Shown: one piece after another, positions 40,998 through 50,823 of the stretch | Numbering within the stretch: position 1 is the stretch's first letter | Layout of the letters: each line of letters opens with the position of its first letter | Assembly: GCA_900635465.1 (NCBI GenBank) | Contig: LR134135.1 | Coordinates: 744,001-808,000, forward strand | DNA length: 64,000 nt | From: Lelliottia amnigena | GTDB taxonomy: Bacteria > Pseudomonadota > Gammaproteobacteria > Enterobacterales > Enterobacteriaceae | Reading direction: 5' to 3' | Translations under genes and position numbers: made by a program | Notes under the pieces: generated by a model | Seen by the model: the letters and a program-made list of their open reading frames with translations, nothing else | Told to the model about the DNA's origin: nothing | Database searches by the model: none

Positions 40998-42198
40998 ATG
41001 AAGCATTTAACTCTCCTCGGCTCGACCGGCTCGATTGGTTGCAGCACTCTCGACGTTGTTCGCCATAATCCTGAAAAATACACGGTGACCGCCCTTGTGG
41101 CCGGGAAGAACGTGCAGCGCATGGTTGAACAATGTCTTGAGTTTTCTCCCCGTTATGCGGTGATGGATGACGAGGAAAGTGCTCGCCAGGTTAAAGTGTT
41201 GCTGGCGGGGCAGGGAAGTGCTACGGAAGTCATGAGCGGGCGACAAGCCGCTTGTGATATGGCTGCGCTGGATGACGTCGATCAGGTGATGGCGGCGATT
41301 GTTGGTGCGGCAGGCCTTTTGCCTACGCTCGCAGCAATTGACGCGGGGAAAACCGTTTTACTGGCAAATAAAGAAGCGTTAGTAACATGCGGACGCCTCT
41401 TTATGGACGCCGTAAAACAGCGAGGGGCGCGACTTTTACCGGTAGATAGCGAACATAACGCGATTTTTCAGAGTTTACCGCAACCTTTCCAGGAAAACCT
41501 GGGGTACGCTTCCCTTGAGCAAAATGGCGTTTTGTCAGTTTTGCTCACCGGGTCTGGTGGCCCGTTCCGTGAAACGCCTTTGTCTGAACTGGTCTCAATG
41601 ACGCCCGATCAGGCATGCCGTCATCCGAACTGGTCAATGGGGGCGAAAAATCTCTGTCGACTCGGCCACCATGATGAATAAAGGTCTGGAATACATTGAA
41701 GCTCGCTGGCTGTTTAACGCGTCCGCAAAACAGATGGAAGTGTTGATTCACCCGCAGTCGGTGATCCACTCTATGGTGCGCTATCAGGATGGCAGCGTAA
41801 TTGCGCAGTTGGGTGAACCGGATATGCGCACGCCAATCGCGCATTCGATGGCGTGGCCAAACCGTGTGATGTCGGGGGCAAAGCCACTCGATTTCTGCAA
41901 GCTGAGTGCACTCACCTTCAGCGAACCTGACTACGACCGTTACCCTTGTCTGAAGCTGGCGATGAATGCTTTTGATCAGGGACAAGCGGCAACGACAGCA
42001 CTGAACGCAGCCAACGAAATTACGGTTGAAGCATTTCTGAAACAGCAGATCCGCTTTACGGATATTGCGGCGCTCAATCTATCGGTTCTTGAAAAGATGG
42101 ATTTACGGGAACCGCAGAGCGTTGAGGAGGTGCTGGCCGTCGATTTACAGGCTCGCATGGCTGCGCGTAAAGCGGTGACGCATCTCGCAAGCTGGTGA
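40998..42198 (+). CDS. dxr: 1-deoxy-D-xylulose 5-phosphate reductoisomerase Dxr (frameshifted)
   Basis: Second enzyme of the MEP isoprenoid pathway, target of fosmidomycin; essential. NADPH motif [16 protein letters not shown] (about 6-21), [10 protein letters not shown] (about 124-133), and the metal site [11 protein letters not shown] (about 148-158). The frame breaks at the G run 41639-41643. Removing one G gives [25 protein letters not shown] and a continuous protein of 399 aa, the usual length. As written, translation would end at 41681. Since the enzyme is essential and this organism shows no other route, a read error is the best explanation. Confidence 0.94.
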
Positions 42199-42225
42199 TA
42201 ATCCACCGACTCGTGCTTGTGTTGT

Positions 42226-42254
42226 TTGTTAGCGTTAGGCTTCAGTGATATAGT
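42226..42254 (+). promoter_or_regulatory. Candidate sigma-70 promoter in the dxr-uppS gap
   Basis: TTGTTA (42226-42231) and TATAGT (42249-42254), 17-base spacer, a good sigma-70 match. The predicted start near 42261 lies only about 60 bases before a complete terminator (42298-42323), so the unit could give a short RNA or an attenuated leader for uppS. Confidence 0.5.
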
Positions 42255-42297
42255 CTGCGCCACCTGATCGCAGGTATTTGGCTTTAAGTGGTCAGGT

Positions 42298-42323
42298 AAG
42301 CCGTGGTTAGACACGGCTTTTTT
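42298..42323 (+). terminator. Terminator/attenuator between dxr and uppS
   Basis: Perfect 8-bp stem AAGCCGTG/CACGGCTT with a 6-base loop and a T6 tail, 60 bases before the uppS start. It separates dxr from the uppS-cdsA-rseP-bamA set, or attenuates the promoter just upstream. Confidence 0.85.
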
Positions 42324-42383
42324 ATGTAATGGCTTCAGTATTCCTGAGTACCGTAAAATCCTTTCAGGGACTAAAAACGCGTT

Positions 42384-43142
42384 ATGTTGTCTGCGAATCA
42401 ACCAATAAGCGAAAACTTGCCCGCTCATGGCTGTCGTCATGTAGCAATCATTATGGATGGCAACGGCCGCTGGGCGAAAAGACAAGGGAAGATACGAGCC
42501 TTTGGGCATAAAGCTGGGGCGAAATCTGTTCGTCGCGCCGTTTCATTTGCCGCCAATAACGGCATTGATGCGTTAACGCTCTATGCTTTTAGCAGTGAAA
42601 ACTGGAATCGACCTCCGCAGGAAGTGACTGCGTTGATGGAGTTGTTTGTGTGGGCGCTCGACAGCGAAGTCAAAAGCCTCCACCGCCACAACGTTCGCTT
42701 GCGCATTATTGGCGATACCAGTCGTTTTAACTCACGTTTGCAGGAACGTATTCGCAAAGCGGAAGCGGTGACCGAAAATAATACAGGTCTGACGCTCAAT
42801 ATCGCTGCGAACTACGGCGGACGCTGGGATATTATCCAGGGCGTTCGGCATCTCGCCGAGCAAGTTCAGGAAGGGCTGTTAAGACCCGACCAAATTGATG
42901 AAGAGGCGCTGGGTCAGCAAATCTGCATGAATGAACTCGCACCCGTGGATTTGGTAATTAGGACAGGGGGAGAACACCGCATTAGTAACTTTTTGCTTTG
43001 GCAAATTGCCTATGCCGAACTTTACTTTACGGATGTGCTCTGGCCCGATTTTGATGAACAAGACTTTGAAGGTGCGCTTTATGCCTTTGCCAATCGTGAG
43101 CGTCGCTTCGGCGGTACTGAGCCAGGCGCTGAAAAAGTCTGA
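42384..43142 (+). CDS. uppS: Undecaprenyl diphosphate synthase UppS (IspU)
   Basis: Adds eight isopentenyl units to farnesyl diphosphate, giving the C55 lipid carrier for peptidoglycan and O-antigen. 252 aa. cis-prenyltransferase motifs: HVAIIMDGNGRWAKRQGK (about 18-35; catalytic Asp in MDGNGR), FGHKAGAKSVRR, YAFSSENWNRP (about 69-79), and DLVIRTGGEHRISNFLLWQIAYAELYF (about 190-216). It is followed by cdsA after 12 bases. The start ATG follows aaaacgcgtt, a weak site. Confidence 0.97.
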   Translation: MLSANQPISENLPAHGCRHVAIIMDGNGRWAKRQGKIRAFGHKAGAKSVRRAVSFAANNGIDALTLYAFSSENWNRPPQEVTALMELFVWALDSEVKSLHRHNVRLRIIGDTSRFNSRLQERIRKAEAVTENNTGLTLNIAANYGGRWDIIQGVRHLAEQVQEGLLRPDQIDEEALGQQICMNELAPVDLVIRTGGEHRISNFLLWQIAYAELYFTDVLWPDFDEQDFEGALYAFANRERRFGGTEPGAEKV

Positions 43143-43154
43143 TGGGGGTAGCTT

Positions 43155-44012
43155 TTGCTGAAGTATCGCCTGATTTCCGCTTTTGTATTAATACCCATCG
43201 TCATTGCGGCGCTGTTTTTACTGCCCCCGGTGGGATTTGCTATTGTCACGCTGGTGGTGTGTATGCTCGCCGCGTGGGAATGGGGACAGCTTAGCGGCTT
43301 TACCTCGCGCACTCAGCGAGTATGGCTGGCGGTGCTCTGTGGCCTGTTATTGGCCCTGATGCTGTTTATGTTGCCCGAGTATCATCACGATATTCATCAG
43401 CCGCTGGTGGCAGGTTCCCTATGGGCCTCACTGGGTTGGTGGATTGGCGCGTTGCTGCTGGTTCTTTTCTATCCCGAGTCTGCAGCTATCTGGCGCAACT
43501 CTAAAACGCTACGTCTGATTTTCGGCCTGCTCACTATTATTCCATTTTTCTGGGGTATGCTCGTGTTGCGCGCCTGGCATTATGACGAAAACCACTACAG
43601 CGGTGCGTTGTGGCTGCTTTATGTCATGATTCTCGTCTGGGGTGCTGACTCTGGTGCCTATATGTTTGGTAAACTGTTTGGCAAACATAAACTGGCACCA
43701 AAAGTTTCGCCTGGTAAGACCTGGCAGGGGTTCATCGGCGGTCTGTTTACAGCAGCGATTATCTCCTGGGGATATGGTGTCTGGGCAAATCTGGACGTTG
43801 CACCGACAACGTTGCTGGTGTGCTCTATTTTTGCTGCGTTGGCATCCGTATTAGGTGATTTGACCGAAAGTATGTTCAAGCGTGAAGCAGGGATTAAAGA
43901 CAGCGGTCACCTCATTCCAGGACATGGTGGAATACTGGACCGTATTGATAGCCTGACGGCTGCGGTTCCTGTGTTTGCATGCCTGTTGTTTCTGGTATTC
44001 GGGACGATTTAA
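43155..44012 (+). CDS. cdsA: Phosphatidate cytidylyltransferase CdsA (TTG start)
   Basis: Makes CDP-diacylglycerol from phosphatidate and CTP, the branch point to all phospholipids; essential. 285 aa starting at TTG 43155, after gggggtagc, the same unusual start and length as in E. coli. About eight membrane helices. The CDS family signature is S-x-LKRx(K/D)-like [29 protein letters not shown] (about 235-263). It lies 12 bases from uppS and 11 from rseP. Confidence 0.96.
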   Translation: MLKYRLISAFVLIPIVIAALFLLPPVGFAIVTLVVCMLAAWEWGQLSGFTSRTQRVWLAVLCGLLLALMLFMLPEYHHDIHQPLVAGSLWASLGWWIGALLLVLFYPESAAIWRNSKTLRLIFGLLTIIPFFWGMLVLRAWHYDENHYSGALWLLYVMILVWGADSGAYMFGKLFGKHKLAPKVSPGKTWQGFIGGLFTAAIISWGYGVWANLDVAPTTLLVCSIFAALASVLGDLTESMFKREAGIKDSGHLIPGHGGILDRIDSLTAAVPVFACLLFLVFGTI

Positions 44013-44023
44013 CGGAAGGTTTT

Positions 44024-45377
44024 ATGCTGAGCATTCTCTGGAATCTGGCGGCGTTCATAGTTGCACTGGGTGTACTGATTACCGTGCATGAATTTGGCCA
44101 TTTCTGGGTTGCCCGGCGCTGCGGAGTTCGGGTCGAGCGTTTCTCTATTGGCTTTGGTAAATCGTTGTGGCGCCGTACCGATCGCCATGGCACTGAGTTT
44201 GTCATCGCGCTGATCCCTCTTGGCGGTTACGTCAAAATGCTTGATGAACGCGTAGAATCTGTTGCGCCTGAAATGCGACACTACGCGTTCAACAACAAAA
44301 CAGTGAGCCAACGCGCCGCTATCATCGCTGCCGGCCCGGTAGCCAATTTCATCTTTGCTGTCTTCGCTTATTGGCTGGTGTTTATCATCGGAGTCCCTGG
44401 TGTTCGCCCGGTTGTTGGTGAAATTACCGCCAACTCCATCGCAGCAACAGCGCAAATTACGCCAGGCATGGAACTTAAAGCGATCGATGGCATCGAAACC
44501 CCTGATTGGGATGCCGTTAGGCTGCAGTTGGTCTCTAAGATTGGCGATGAAAAAGCCTTAGTTAGCGTCTCGCCAGTGGGTGAGAGTCAGCGTCAGGAAA
44601 AAATTCTTGATTTGCGTCAGTGGGCTTTTGAGCCAGACAAAGAAGATCCCGTTGCTGCGCTGGGTATTCGTCCGCGTGGTGCGCAGATTGAGCCAGTGTT
44701 AGCCGAAGTGCAGGATGATTCAGCAGCACGTAAAGCAGGTTTGCAAGCGGGCGACAGGATCGTTAAAGTCGATGGTCAGCCTTTAACGCAATGGATGACC
44801 TTTGTTAATCTGGTGCGCGATAATCCCGGCACACCGTTAGCGCTGGAAGTTGAAAGGCAGGGGAGTCCGCTCTCTTTGACGCTGATTCCGGATACCAAAC
44901 CGGGCGGTGGCAAGGCTGAGGGGTTTGCTGGCGTAGTGCCAAAAGTGATCCCATTGCCTGATGAGTACAAGACAATACGCCAGTATGGGCCGTTTAGCGC
45001 AATCGTTGAAGCCACGGATAAAACATGGCAATTGATGAAGCTTACGGTCACTATGTTGGGGAAATTGATAACTGGTGACGTAAAACTGAACAACCTCAGT
45101 GGGCCGATTTCTATCGCCCAAGGGGCTGGGATGTCAGCGGAATTCGGGGTGATTTACTATCTCATGTTTCTCGCGCTCATAAGCGTGAACCTCGGGATAA
45201 TCAACCTGTTCCCGCTTCCCGTTTTAGATGGGGGGGCACCTGCTGTTTTTAGCGATTGAAAAGCTAAAAGGCGGACCAGTATCCGAGCGAGTTCAAGACT
45301 TTAGTTATCGCATTGGCTCGATATTGCTGGTGCTGTTAATGGGGCTTGCACTTTTCAATGATTTCTCTCGGTTGTAA
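44024..45377 (+). CDS. rseP: Intramembrane site-2 zinc protease RseP (frameshifted)
   Basis: Cleaves anti-sigma factor RseA inside the membrane after DegS, releasing sigma-E; also removes remnant signal peptides. The ATG at 44024 follows ggaaggtttt. Zinc motif HEFGH lies at about 22-26 ([16 protein letters not shown]), two PDZ domains lie in the middle, and the second active-site region is [13 protein letters not shown] (NxxPxxxLDG type). The frame breaks in that motif at G7 (45230-45236). Taking away one G restores [16 protein letters not shown]... to a stop at 45377, 450 aa, the E. coli length. As written it lacks the last ~45 residues. Probable homopolymer read error, as rseP is essential in E. 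coli. Confidence 0.94.
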
Positions 45378-45408
45378 GAGAGAGTGTTAGGAAGAACGCA
45401 TAATAACG

Positions 45409-47826
45409 ATGGCGATGAAAAAGTTGCTCATAGCGTCGCTGCTGTTTAGCAGCGCGACCGTATACGGTGCTGAAGGTTTCGTAGTGAAGGATATTCATTT
45501 CGAAGGTCTTCAGCGTGTCGCCGTTGGTGCGGCCCTCCTCAGCATGCCAGTTCGCCAGGGCGACACGGTTAATGATGAAGATATCAGTAATACCATTCGC
45601 GCATTGTTTGCCACTGGCAACTTTGAGGATGTCCGCGTCCTTCGCGATGGTGATACGCTGCTGGTACAGGTGAAGGAACGCCCAACGATTGCCAGTATCA
45701 CTTTCTCCGGTAATAAGTCGGTTAAAGACGATATGCTCAAGCAAAACCTTGAAGCATCGGGTGTTCGTGTCGGGGAATCTCTTGACCGCACCACCCTGTC
45801 TGATATCGAAAAAGGACTGGAAGATTTCTACTATAGCGTCGGCAAATACAGCGCGAGCGTAAAAGCCGTTGTCACACCGCTGCCGCGTAACCGTGTCGAT
45901 CTGAAGCTCGTCTTCCAGGAAGGCGTTTCCGCGAAAATCCAGCAGATCAATATCGTGGGTAACCACGCGTTCAGTACGGACGAATTGATCTCTACGTTCC
46001 AGCTCCGCGACGAAGTGCCGTGGTGGAACGTGGTTGGCGATCGTAAATATCAGAAGCAAAAGCTGGCCGGCGACCTTGAAACCCTCCGTAGCTACTATCT
46101 GGATCGTGGTTACGCCCGTTTCAATATCGACTCGACTCAGGTCAGTCTGACTCCGGACAAAAAAGGTATCTACATTACGGTAAACATCACTGAAGGCGAT
46201 CAATATAAGCTTTCAGGTGTTGAAGTCAGTGGAAACCTGGCGGGTCATTCTGCAGAAATTGAGAGCCTGACCAAACTTCAGCCGGGTGAGCTGTATAGCG
46301 GCGCAAAAGTGACCAAAATGGAAGACGGCATTAAAAAGCTGCTCGGCCGTTACGGTTATGCTTATCCGCGCGTACAAACGCAGCCTGAGATCAATGATAC
46401 GGACAAAACCGTTAAACTTCGCGTAAACGTTGATGCGGGCAACCGTTTCTACGTGCGTAAAATTCGCTTTGAAGGTAACGATACCTCTAAAGACTCCGTA
46501 CTTCGCCGCGAAATGCGTCAGATGGAAGGCGCGTGGTTAGGTAGCGACCTGGTCGATCAGGGTAAAGAGCGTCTGAACCGTCTGGGCTATTTCGAAACGG
46601 TTGATACGGATACCCAGCGTGTTGCGGGCAGTCCTGATCAGGTAGACGTTGTTTACAAGGTCAAAGAGCGTAACACCGGTAGCTTCAACTTTGGTGTCGG
46701 TTACGGCACAGAAAGTGGCGTGAGCTTCCAGGTTGGCGTTCAGCAGGATAACTGGTTAGGTACTGGCTATTCCGTTGGTATCAACGGAACCAAAAACGAT
46801 TACCAGACGTACTCTGAATTCTCGGTGACTAACCCTTACTTTACTGTTGATGGTGTGAGTCTTGGCGGTCGTATTTTCTATAACGACTTTAAAGCTGACG
46901 ATGCGGATCTGTCTTCGTACACCAACAAAAGCTATGGTGTAGACGGAACGCTTGGCTTCCCGATTAACGAATATAACACCCTGCGTGCTGGCTTAGGATA
47001 CGTGCATAACGACCTGTCCAATATGCAACCGCAGGTGGCGATGTGGCGTTATCTGGACTCAATCGGTCAAACAGCAAGTAAATCCAGCGACAATAATGGC
47101 TTTGCTGCAGATGATTTCACCTTTAACTATGGCTGGACGTATAACCGTCTTGACCGTGGTTTCTTCCCAACGGAAGGTTCTCGCGTCAACCTGAACGGTA
47201 AAGTCACCGTGCCGGGTTCCGACAACGAGTTCTATAAATTGACGCTTGATACCGCATCCTATTTCCCGATCGATGACGATCATAAATGGGTGGTTCTGGG
47301 TCGTACGCGTTGGGGTTATGGTGACGGTTTAGGTAGCAAAGAGCTGCCATTCTACGAAAACTTCTATGCCGGCGGTTCCAGCACAGTGCGCGGCTTCCAG
47401 TCCAATAACATTGGTCCGAAAGCGGTGTATTACGGCGGTAATGACAAAGATAACTGTAATAAGACATCTTCCAGTGAAGTATGTAGTTCTGATGACGCAG
47501 TAGGCGGTAACGCCATGGGTGTCGCCAGCCTGGAAATAATCACACCTACGCCGTTTATCAGTGACAAGTATGCGAACTCTGTACGTACTTCGTTCTTCTG
47601 GGATGCGGGTACGGTATGGGATACCAACTGGGAAAACACTGCGCAGATGAAAGCAGCTGGTGTGCCAGACTATAGCGATCCGAGCAACATTCGCATGTCT
47701 GCAGGTATCGCATTACAATGGATGTCACCGTTGGGGCCGTTGGTCTTCTCTTACGCCCAACCGTTTAAGAAATACGATGGAGACAAAGCGGAGCAGTTCC
47801 AGTTTAACATTGGTAAAACCTGGTAA
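45409..47826 (+). CDS. bamA: Outer-membrane protein assembly factor BamA
   Basis: Core of the BAM complex that folds beta-barrel proteins such as FhuA into the outer membrane; essential. 805 aa. Signal peptide [20 protein letters not shown]. Five POTRA domains span about residues 21-420 and a 16-strand barrel the rest. The conserved loop 6 motif reads [10 protein letters not shown] (VRGF, about 655), and the surface loop with two cysteines ([14 protein letters not shown], about 683-696) is conserved. The protein ends in FNIGKTW, a typical terminal barrel signal. Preceded by rseP and followed by skp after an intergenic hairpin. Confidence 0.98.
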   Translation: MAMKKLLIASLLFSSATVYGAEGFVVKDIHFEGLQRVAVGAALLSMPVRQGDTVNDEDISNTIRALFATGNFEDVRVLRDGDTLLVQVKERPTIASITFSGNKSVKDDMLKQNLEASGVRVGESLDRTTLSDIEKGLEDFYYSVGKYSASVKAVVTPLPRNRVDLKLVFQEGVSAKIQQINIVGNHAFSTDELISTFQLRDEVPWWNVVGDRKYQKQKLAGDLETLRSYYLDRGYARFNIDSTQVSLTPDKKGIYITVNITEGDQYKLSGVEVSGNLAGHSAEIESLTKLQPGELYSGAKVTKMEDGIKKLLGRYGYAYPRVQTQPEINDTDKTVKLRVNVDAGNRFYVRKIRFEGNDTSKDSVLRREMRQMEGAWLGSDLVDQGKERLNRLGYFETVDTDTQRVAGSPDQVDVVYKVKERNTGSFNFGVGYGTESGVSFQVGVQQDNWLGTGYSVGINGTKNDYQTYSEFSVTNPYFTVDGVSLGGRIFYNDFKADDADLSSYTNKSYGVDGTLGFPINEYNTLRAGLGYVHNDLSNMQPQVAMWRYLDSIGQTASKSSDNNGFAADDFTFNYGWTYNRLDRGFFPTEGSRVNLNGKVTVPGSDNEFYKLTLDTASYFPIDDDHKWVVLGRTRWGYGDGLGSKELPFYENFYAGGSSTVRGFQSNNIGPKAVYYGGNDKDNCNKTSSSEVCSSDDAVGGNAMGVASLEIITPTPFISDKYANSVRTSFFWDAGTVWDTNWENTAQMKAAGVPDYSDPSNIRMSAGIALQWMSPLGPLVFSYAQPFKKYDGDKAEQFQFNIGKTW

Positions 47827-47871
47827 TAATCCGCAGCAATGGAATGCGTTTGCAGTGTAGCGCTGACAACC

Positions 47872-47893
47872 GGCGATCGAATAGACGATCGCC
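47872..47893 (+). other. Hairpin in the bamA-skp gap
   Basis: Perfect 8-bp inverted repeat GGCGATCG/CGATCGCC with loop AATAGA, midway in the 122-base gap. There is no T tract. It may stabilise the bamA mRNA 3' end or be a processing site. Note the stem is a tandem of GATC-type sequence and contains CGATCG. Confidence 0.5.
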
Positions 47894-47948
47894 TTGCCAC
47901 GCAAAGAACGGTACCTTTGGGTGCCAATGGGATGGTAAGGAGTTTATT

Positions 47949-48443
47949 GTGAAAAAGTGGTTATTAGCGGCAGGTCTTGGTTTGGCGATGGTGACTTCTG
48001 CTCAGGCAGCGGACAAAATTGCAATCGTCAACATGGGCAATCTGTTCCAGCAAGTTGCACAGAAAACCGGTGTTTCTGCAACACTGGAAAATGAATTCAA
48101 AGGCCGTGCTAGCGAGCTGCAAGGTATGGAAAGCGACCTTCAGTCCAAAATGCAGCGTCTGCAGCGTGATGGTTCTACCATGAAAGCAAGCGATCGCAGC
48201 AAGCTGGAAAAAGACGTGATGGCACAGCGCCAGACCTTCTCTCAGAAAGCGCAGGCTTTCGAGCAGGATCGTCAGCGTCGCTCTAACGAAGAACGTGGCA
48301 AACTGGTCACTCGTATCCAGTCTGCGGTGAAATCCGTAGCGGCCGATCAGAGTATCGATCTGGTTGTTGACGCGAATGCCGTTGCTTTCAATAGCAAAGA
48401 TGTTAAAGACATCACTGCAGATGTACTGAAACAGGTTAAATAA
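47949..48443 (+). CDS. skp: Periplasmic chaperone Skp (OmpH)
   Basis: Trimeric jellyfish-like chaperone that holds unfolded outer-membrane proteins before BAM. The GTG at 47949 (ribosome site aaggagtttatt) gives 164 aa with signal peptide [20 protein letters not shown]. The long helical arms (about 45-130) are rich in K, Q, E and R. Compared with E. coli as I recall it, three extra residues lie in the arm ([15 protein letters not shown]). It is encoded between bamA and lpxD, genes of outer-membrane assembly. Confidence 0.96.
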   Translation: MKKWLLAAGLGLAMVTSAQAADKIAIVNMGNLFQQVAQKTGVSATLENEFKGRASELQGMESDLQSKMQRLQRDGSTMKASDRSKLEKDVMAQRQTFSQKAQAFEQDRQRRSNEERGKLVTRIQSAVKSVAADQSIDLVVDANAVAFNSKDVKDITADVLKQVK

Positions 48444-48446
48444 GTA

Positions 48447-49472
48447 ATGCCTTCTATTCGACTGGCTGATCTAGCTCAGCAGTTGGATGCAGAATTACAC
48501 GGTGATGGCGATATCGTCATCACCGCTGTTGCGTCCATGCAATCTGCTAAAACAGGCAATATTACGTTCATCGTAAGCCCTAAGTACCGTGAACACCTGG
48601 CCCAATGCCAGGCGTCTGCTGTGGTATTAACACAGGACGACCTTCCTTTTGCCACAGGCGCAGCGCTGGTAGTGAAAAATCCCTACCTGACTTACGCGCG
48701 CATGGCTCAGATTTTGGATACCACGCCGCAGCCGGCACAGAACATTGCACCAAGTGCAGCGATCGATTCAACGGCAAAGCTGGGTAGCAACGTATCAATT
48801 GGTGCGAACGCCGTCATCGAGTCCGATGCTGTTTTGGGTGATAACGTGGTGATCGGTGCGGGTTGCTTCGTTGGCAAACACACTAAAATTGGTGCAGGCA
48901 CCCGCTTGTGGGCCAATGTCACCGTTTATCATGAAATTGAGATTGGCGAAAACTGCCTGATCCAGTCCGGTACCGTAATCGGTTCGGATGGTTTTGGCTA
49001 TGCTAACGATCGTGGTAATTGGATCAAGATCCCTCAGCTAGGTCGCGTGATTATCGGCGATCGTGTTGAGATCGGTGCATGTACGACGATCGACCGCGGT
49101 GCGCTCGACGACACCCTTATTGGTAATGGTGTTATCATCGATAACCAATGTCAGATTGCGCATAACGTCGTGATTGGCGACAATACCGCAGTTGCGGGCG
49201 GCGTAATCATGGCAGGCAGCCTGAAAATTGGCCGCTACTGCATGATCGGTGGAGCCAGCGTGATCAATGGCCATATGGAAATATGCGACAAAGTCACGGT
49301 GACAGGCATGGGTATGGTGATGCGTCCTATCACTGAACCTGGTGTTTACTCCTCCGGTATTCCGCTGCAACCGAATAAGATGTGGCGTAAAACCGCAGCT
49401 CTGGTGATGAATATTGATGATATGAGTAAGCGCCTCAAGTCTATTGAGCGCAAAATCAATCAACAAGACTAA
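48447..49472 (+). CDS. lpxD: UDP-3-O-(3-hydroxymyristoyl)glucosamine N-acyltransferase LpxD
   Basis: Third step of lipid A synthesis, N-acylation with 3-hydroxymyristoyl-ACP. 341 aa, E. coli length. N-terminal uridine-binding domain, then a left-handed beta-helix of hexapeptide repeats (about 100-290), with the catalytic His in [12 protein letters not shown] (H239), then a C-terminal helix ([26 protein letters not shown]). Three bases separate it from skp. Confidence 0.98.
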   Translation: MPSIRLADLAQQLDAELHGDGDIVITAVASMQSAKTGNITFIVSPKYREHLAQCQASAVVLTQDDLPFATGAALVVKNPYLTYARMAQILDTTPQPAQNIAPSAAIDSTAKLGSNVSIGANAVIESDAVLGDNVVIGAGCFVGKHTKIGAGTRLWANVTVYHEIEIGENCLIQSGTVIGSDGFGYANDRGNWIKIPQLGRVIIGDRVEIGACTTIDRGALDDTLIGNGVIIDNQCQIAHNVVIGDNTAVAGGVIMAGSLKIGRYCMIGGASVINGHMEICDKVTVTGMGMVMRPITEPGVYSSGIPLQPNKMWRKTAALVMNIDDMSKRLKSIERKINQQD

Positions 49473-49499
49473 GCGTTCATCCTTTAACGCTAAATTTCC

Positions 49500-49533
49500 C
49501 GGCCTGTCGGCTTTCTTATAATCCGGCAGGCCG
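49500..49533 (+). other. Hairpin in the lpxD-fabZ gap
   Basis: Inverted repeat CGGCCTGTCGG/CCGGCAGGCCG (one G-U pair) with a 12-base loop in the 103-base gap. No T run follows, so it is more likely an mRNA stability or processing element than a terminator. Confidence 0.5.
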
Positions 49534-49575
49534 TGTTATTATTGCTATTCAGTACATTTTGACAGGAAGAGTATT

Positions 49576-50031
49576 TTGACTACCGACACTCATACTCTGC
49601 ATATTGAAGAGATTTTAGAACTTCTGCCGCACCGCTACCCGTTTTTGCTGGTAGATCGTGTGCTGGATTTTGAAGAAGGTCGTTTTCTGCGCGCAGTGAA
49701 AAATGTTTCAGTAAATGAGCCATTCTTCCAGGGACATTTCCCTGGTAAGCCTATCTTCCCGGGTGTTTTGATCCTGGAAGCCATGGCACAGGCAACGGGT
49801 ATTCTCGCGTTTAAAAGCGTGGGTAAACTTGAGCCTGGTGAGTTGTATTACTTCGCGGGTATTGATGAAGCGCGCTTTAAGCGCCCAGTCGTACCTGGTG
49901 ATCAGATGATCATGGAAGTGACTTTTGAAAAAACGCGCCGTGGACTGACGCGCTTCAAAGGCGTTGCTTTAGTTGACGGCAAAGTGGTTTGTGAAGCTAC
50001 CATGATGTGTGCGCGTAGCCGGGAGGCCTGA
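49576..50031 (+). CDS. fabZ: 3-hydroxyacyl-ACP dehydratase FabZ (TTG start)
   Basis: Dehydrates 3-hydroxyacyl-ACP in fatty-acid elongation and competes with LpxA for 3-hydroxymyristoyl-ACP, setting the balance of phospholipid and lipid A. 151 aa from TTG 49576, after caggaagagtat; same start codon as E. coli. The hot-dog fold active site is [14 protein letters not shown] (about 16-29) and [23 protein letters not shown] (about 49-71; catalytic His and Glu). Three bases before lpxA. Confidence 0.97.
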   Translation: MTTDTHTLHIEEILELLPHRYPFLLVDRVLDFEEGRFLRAVKNVSVNEPFFQGHFPGKPIFPGVLILEAMAQATGILAFKSVGKLEPGELYYFAGIDEARFKRPVVPGDQMIMEVTFEKTRRGLTRFKGVALVDGKVVCEATMMCARSREA

Positions 50032-50034
50032 TAC

Positions 50035-50823
50035 GTGATTGATAAAACCGCCTTTATTCATCCAACTGCCATTGTGGAAGAGGGTGCCATTATTGGTGCT
50101 AACGCTCACATTGGCCCATTCTGTATTGTTGGACCCCATGTCGTAATTGGTGAGGGTACCGTACTGAAATCTCACGTCGTCGTGAATGGTCATACGACCA
50201 TGGGTCGCGATAATGAGATCTATCAGTTCGCCTCCATCGGCGAAGTCAACCAGGATCTGAAGTATGCTGGTGAGCCGACCCGTCTGGAAATCGGCGATCG
50301 TAACCGCATTCGCGAAAGCGTCACCATTCATCGTGGCACAGTACAGGGTGGTGGATTGACGAAGGTGGGCAGCGACAACCTCTTTATGGTCAATGCGCAT
50401 ATTGCGCACGACTGTACAGTGGGTAGCCGTTGTATCCTCGCCAACAACGCAACGCTGGCGGGGCACGTATCGGTTGATGATTTCGCGATCATTGGCGGCA
50501 TGACGGCAGTCCATCAGTTCTGTATTATTGGTGCGCACGTCATGGTCGGCGGTTGCTCCGGTGTCGCGCAAGACGTTCCACCGTATGTGATTGCGCAGGG
50601 TAACCACGCCACACCTTTTGGCGTTAACATTGAAGGCCTCAAGCGTCGTGGATTTAGCCGCGAAGCAATTACAGCGATCCGCAACGCGTACAAATTGATG
50701 TACCGTAGCGGCAAAACGCTCGAAGAGGCTAAGCCAGAAGTGGCTGCGCTGGCAGAACAGTACCCAGAGGTCAAAGCGTTCACTGAGTTCTTTGAACGCT
50801 CGACTCGAGGTCTGATTCGTTAA
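50035..50823 (+). CDS. lpxA: UDP-N-acetylglucosamine acyltransferase LpxA
   Basis: First step of lipid A synthesis, O-acylation of UDP-GlcNAc. GTG start at 50035 after gggaggcctgata, 262 aa as in E. coli. A left-handed beta-helix of hexapeptide repeats covers about 1-190, with the catalytic His125 in [11 protein letters not shown]. The C-terminal helical part includes [15 protein letters not shown]. It overlaps lpxB by one base (TAATG), so translation is coupled. Confidence 0.98.
   Translation: MIDKTAFIHPTAIVEEGAIIGANAHIGPFCIVGPHVVIGEGTVLKSHVVVNGHTTMGRDNEIYQFASIGEVNQDLKYAGEPTRLEIGDRNRIRESVTIHRGTVQGGGLTKVGSDNLFMVNAHIAHDCTVGSRCILANNATLAGHVSVDDFAIIGGMTAVHQFCIIGAHVMVGGCSGVAQDVPPYVIAQGNHATPFGVNIEGLKRRGFSREAITAIRNAYKLMYRSGKTLEEAKPEVAALAEQYPEVKAFTEFFERSTRGLIR

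Noticed and set aside
45230-45236. G7 tract in rseP as a phase-variation switch
   Set aside because: rseP is essential in E. coli and the same kind of single-base break occurs in six unrelated genes, so a shared technical cause is simpler.
45355-46203. 282-aa open frame opposite bamA 5' part
   Set aside because: Antisense shadow with no start signals.
48780-49270. Internal repeats in lpxD (also lpxA and dapD) as DNA repeats
   Set aside because: They are protein hexapeptide repeats of the left-handed beta-helix and are not conserved as DNA.
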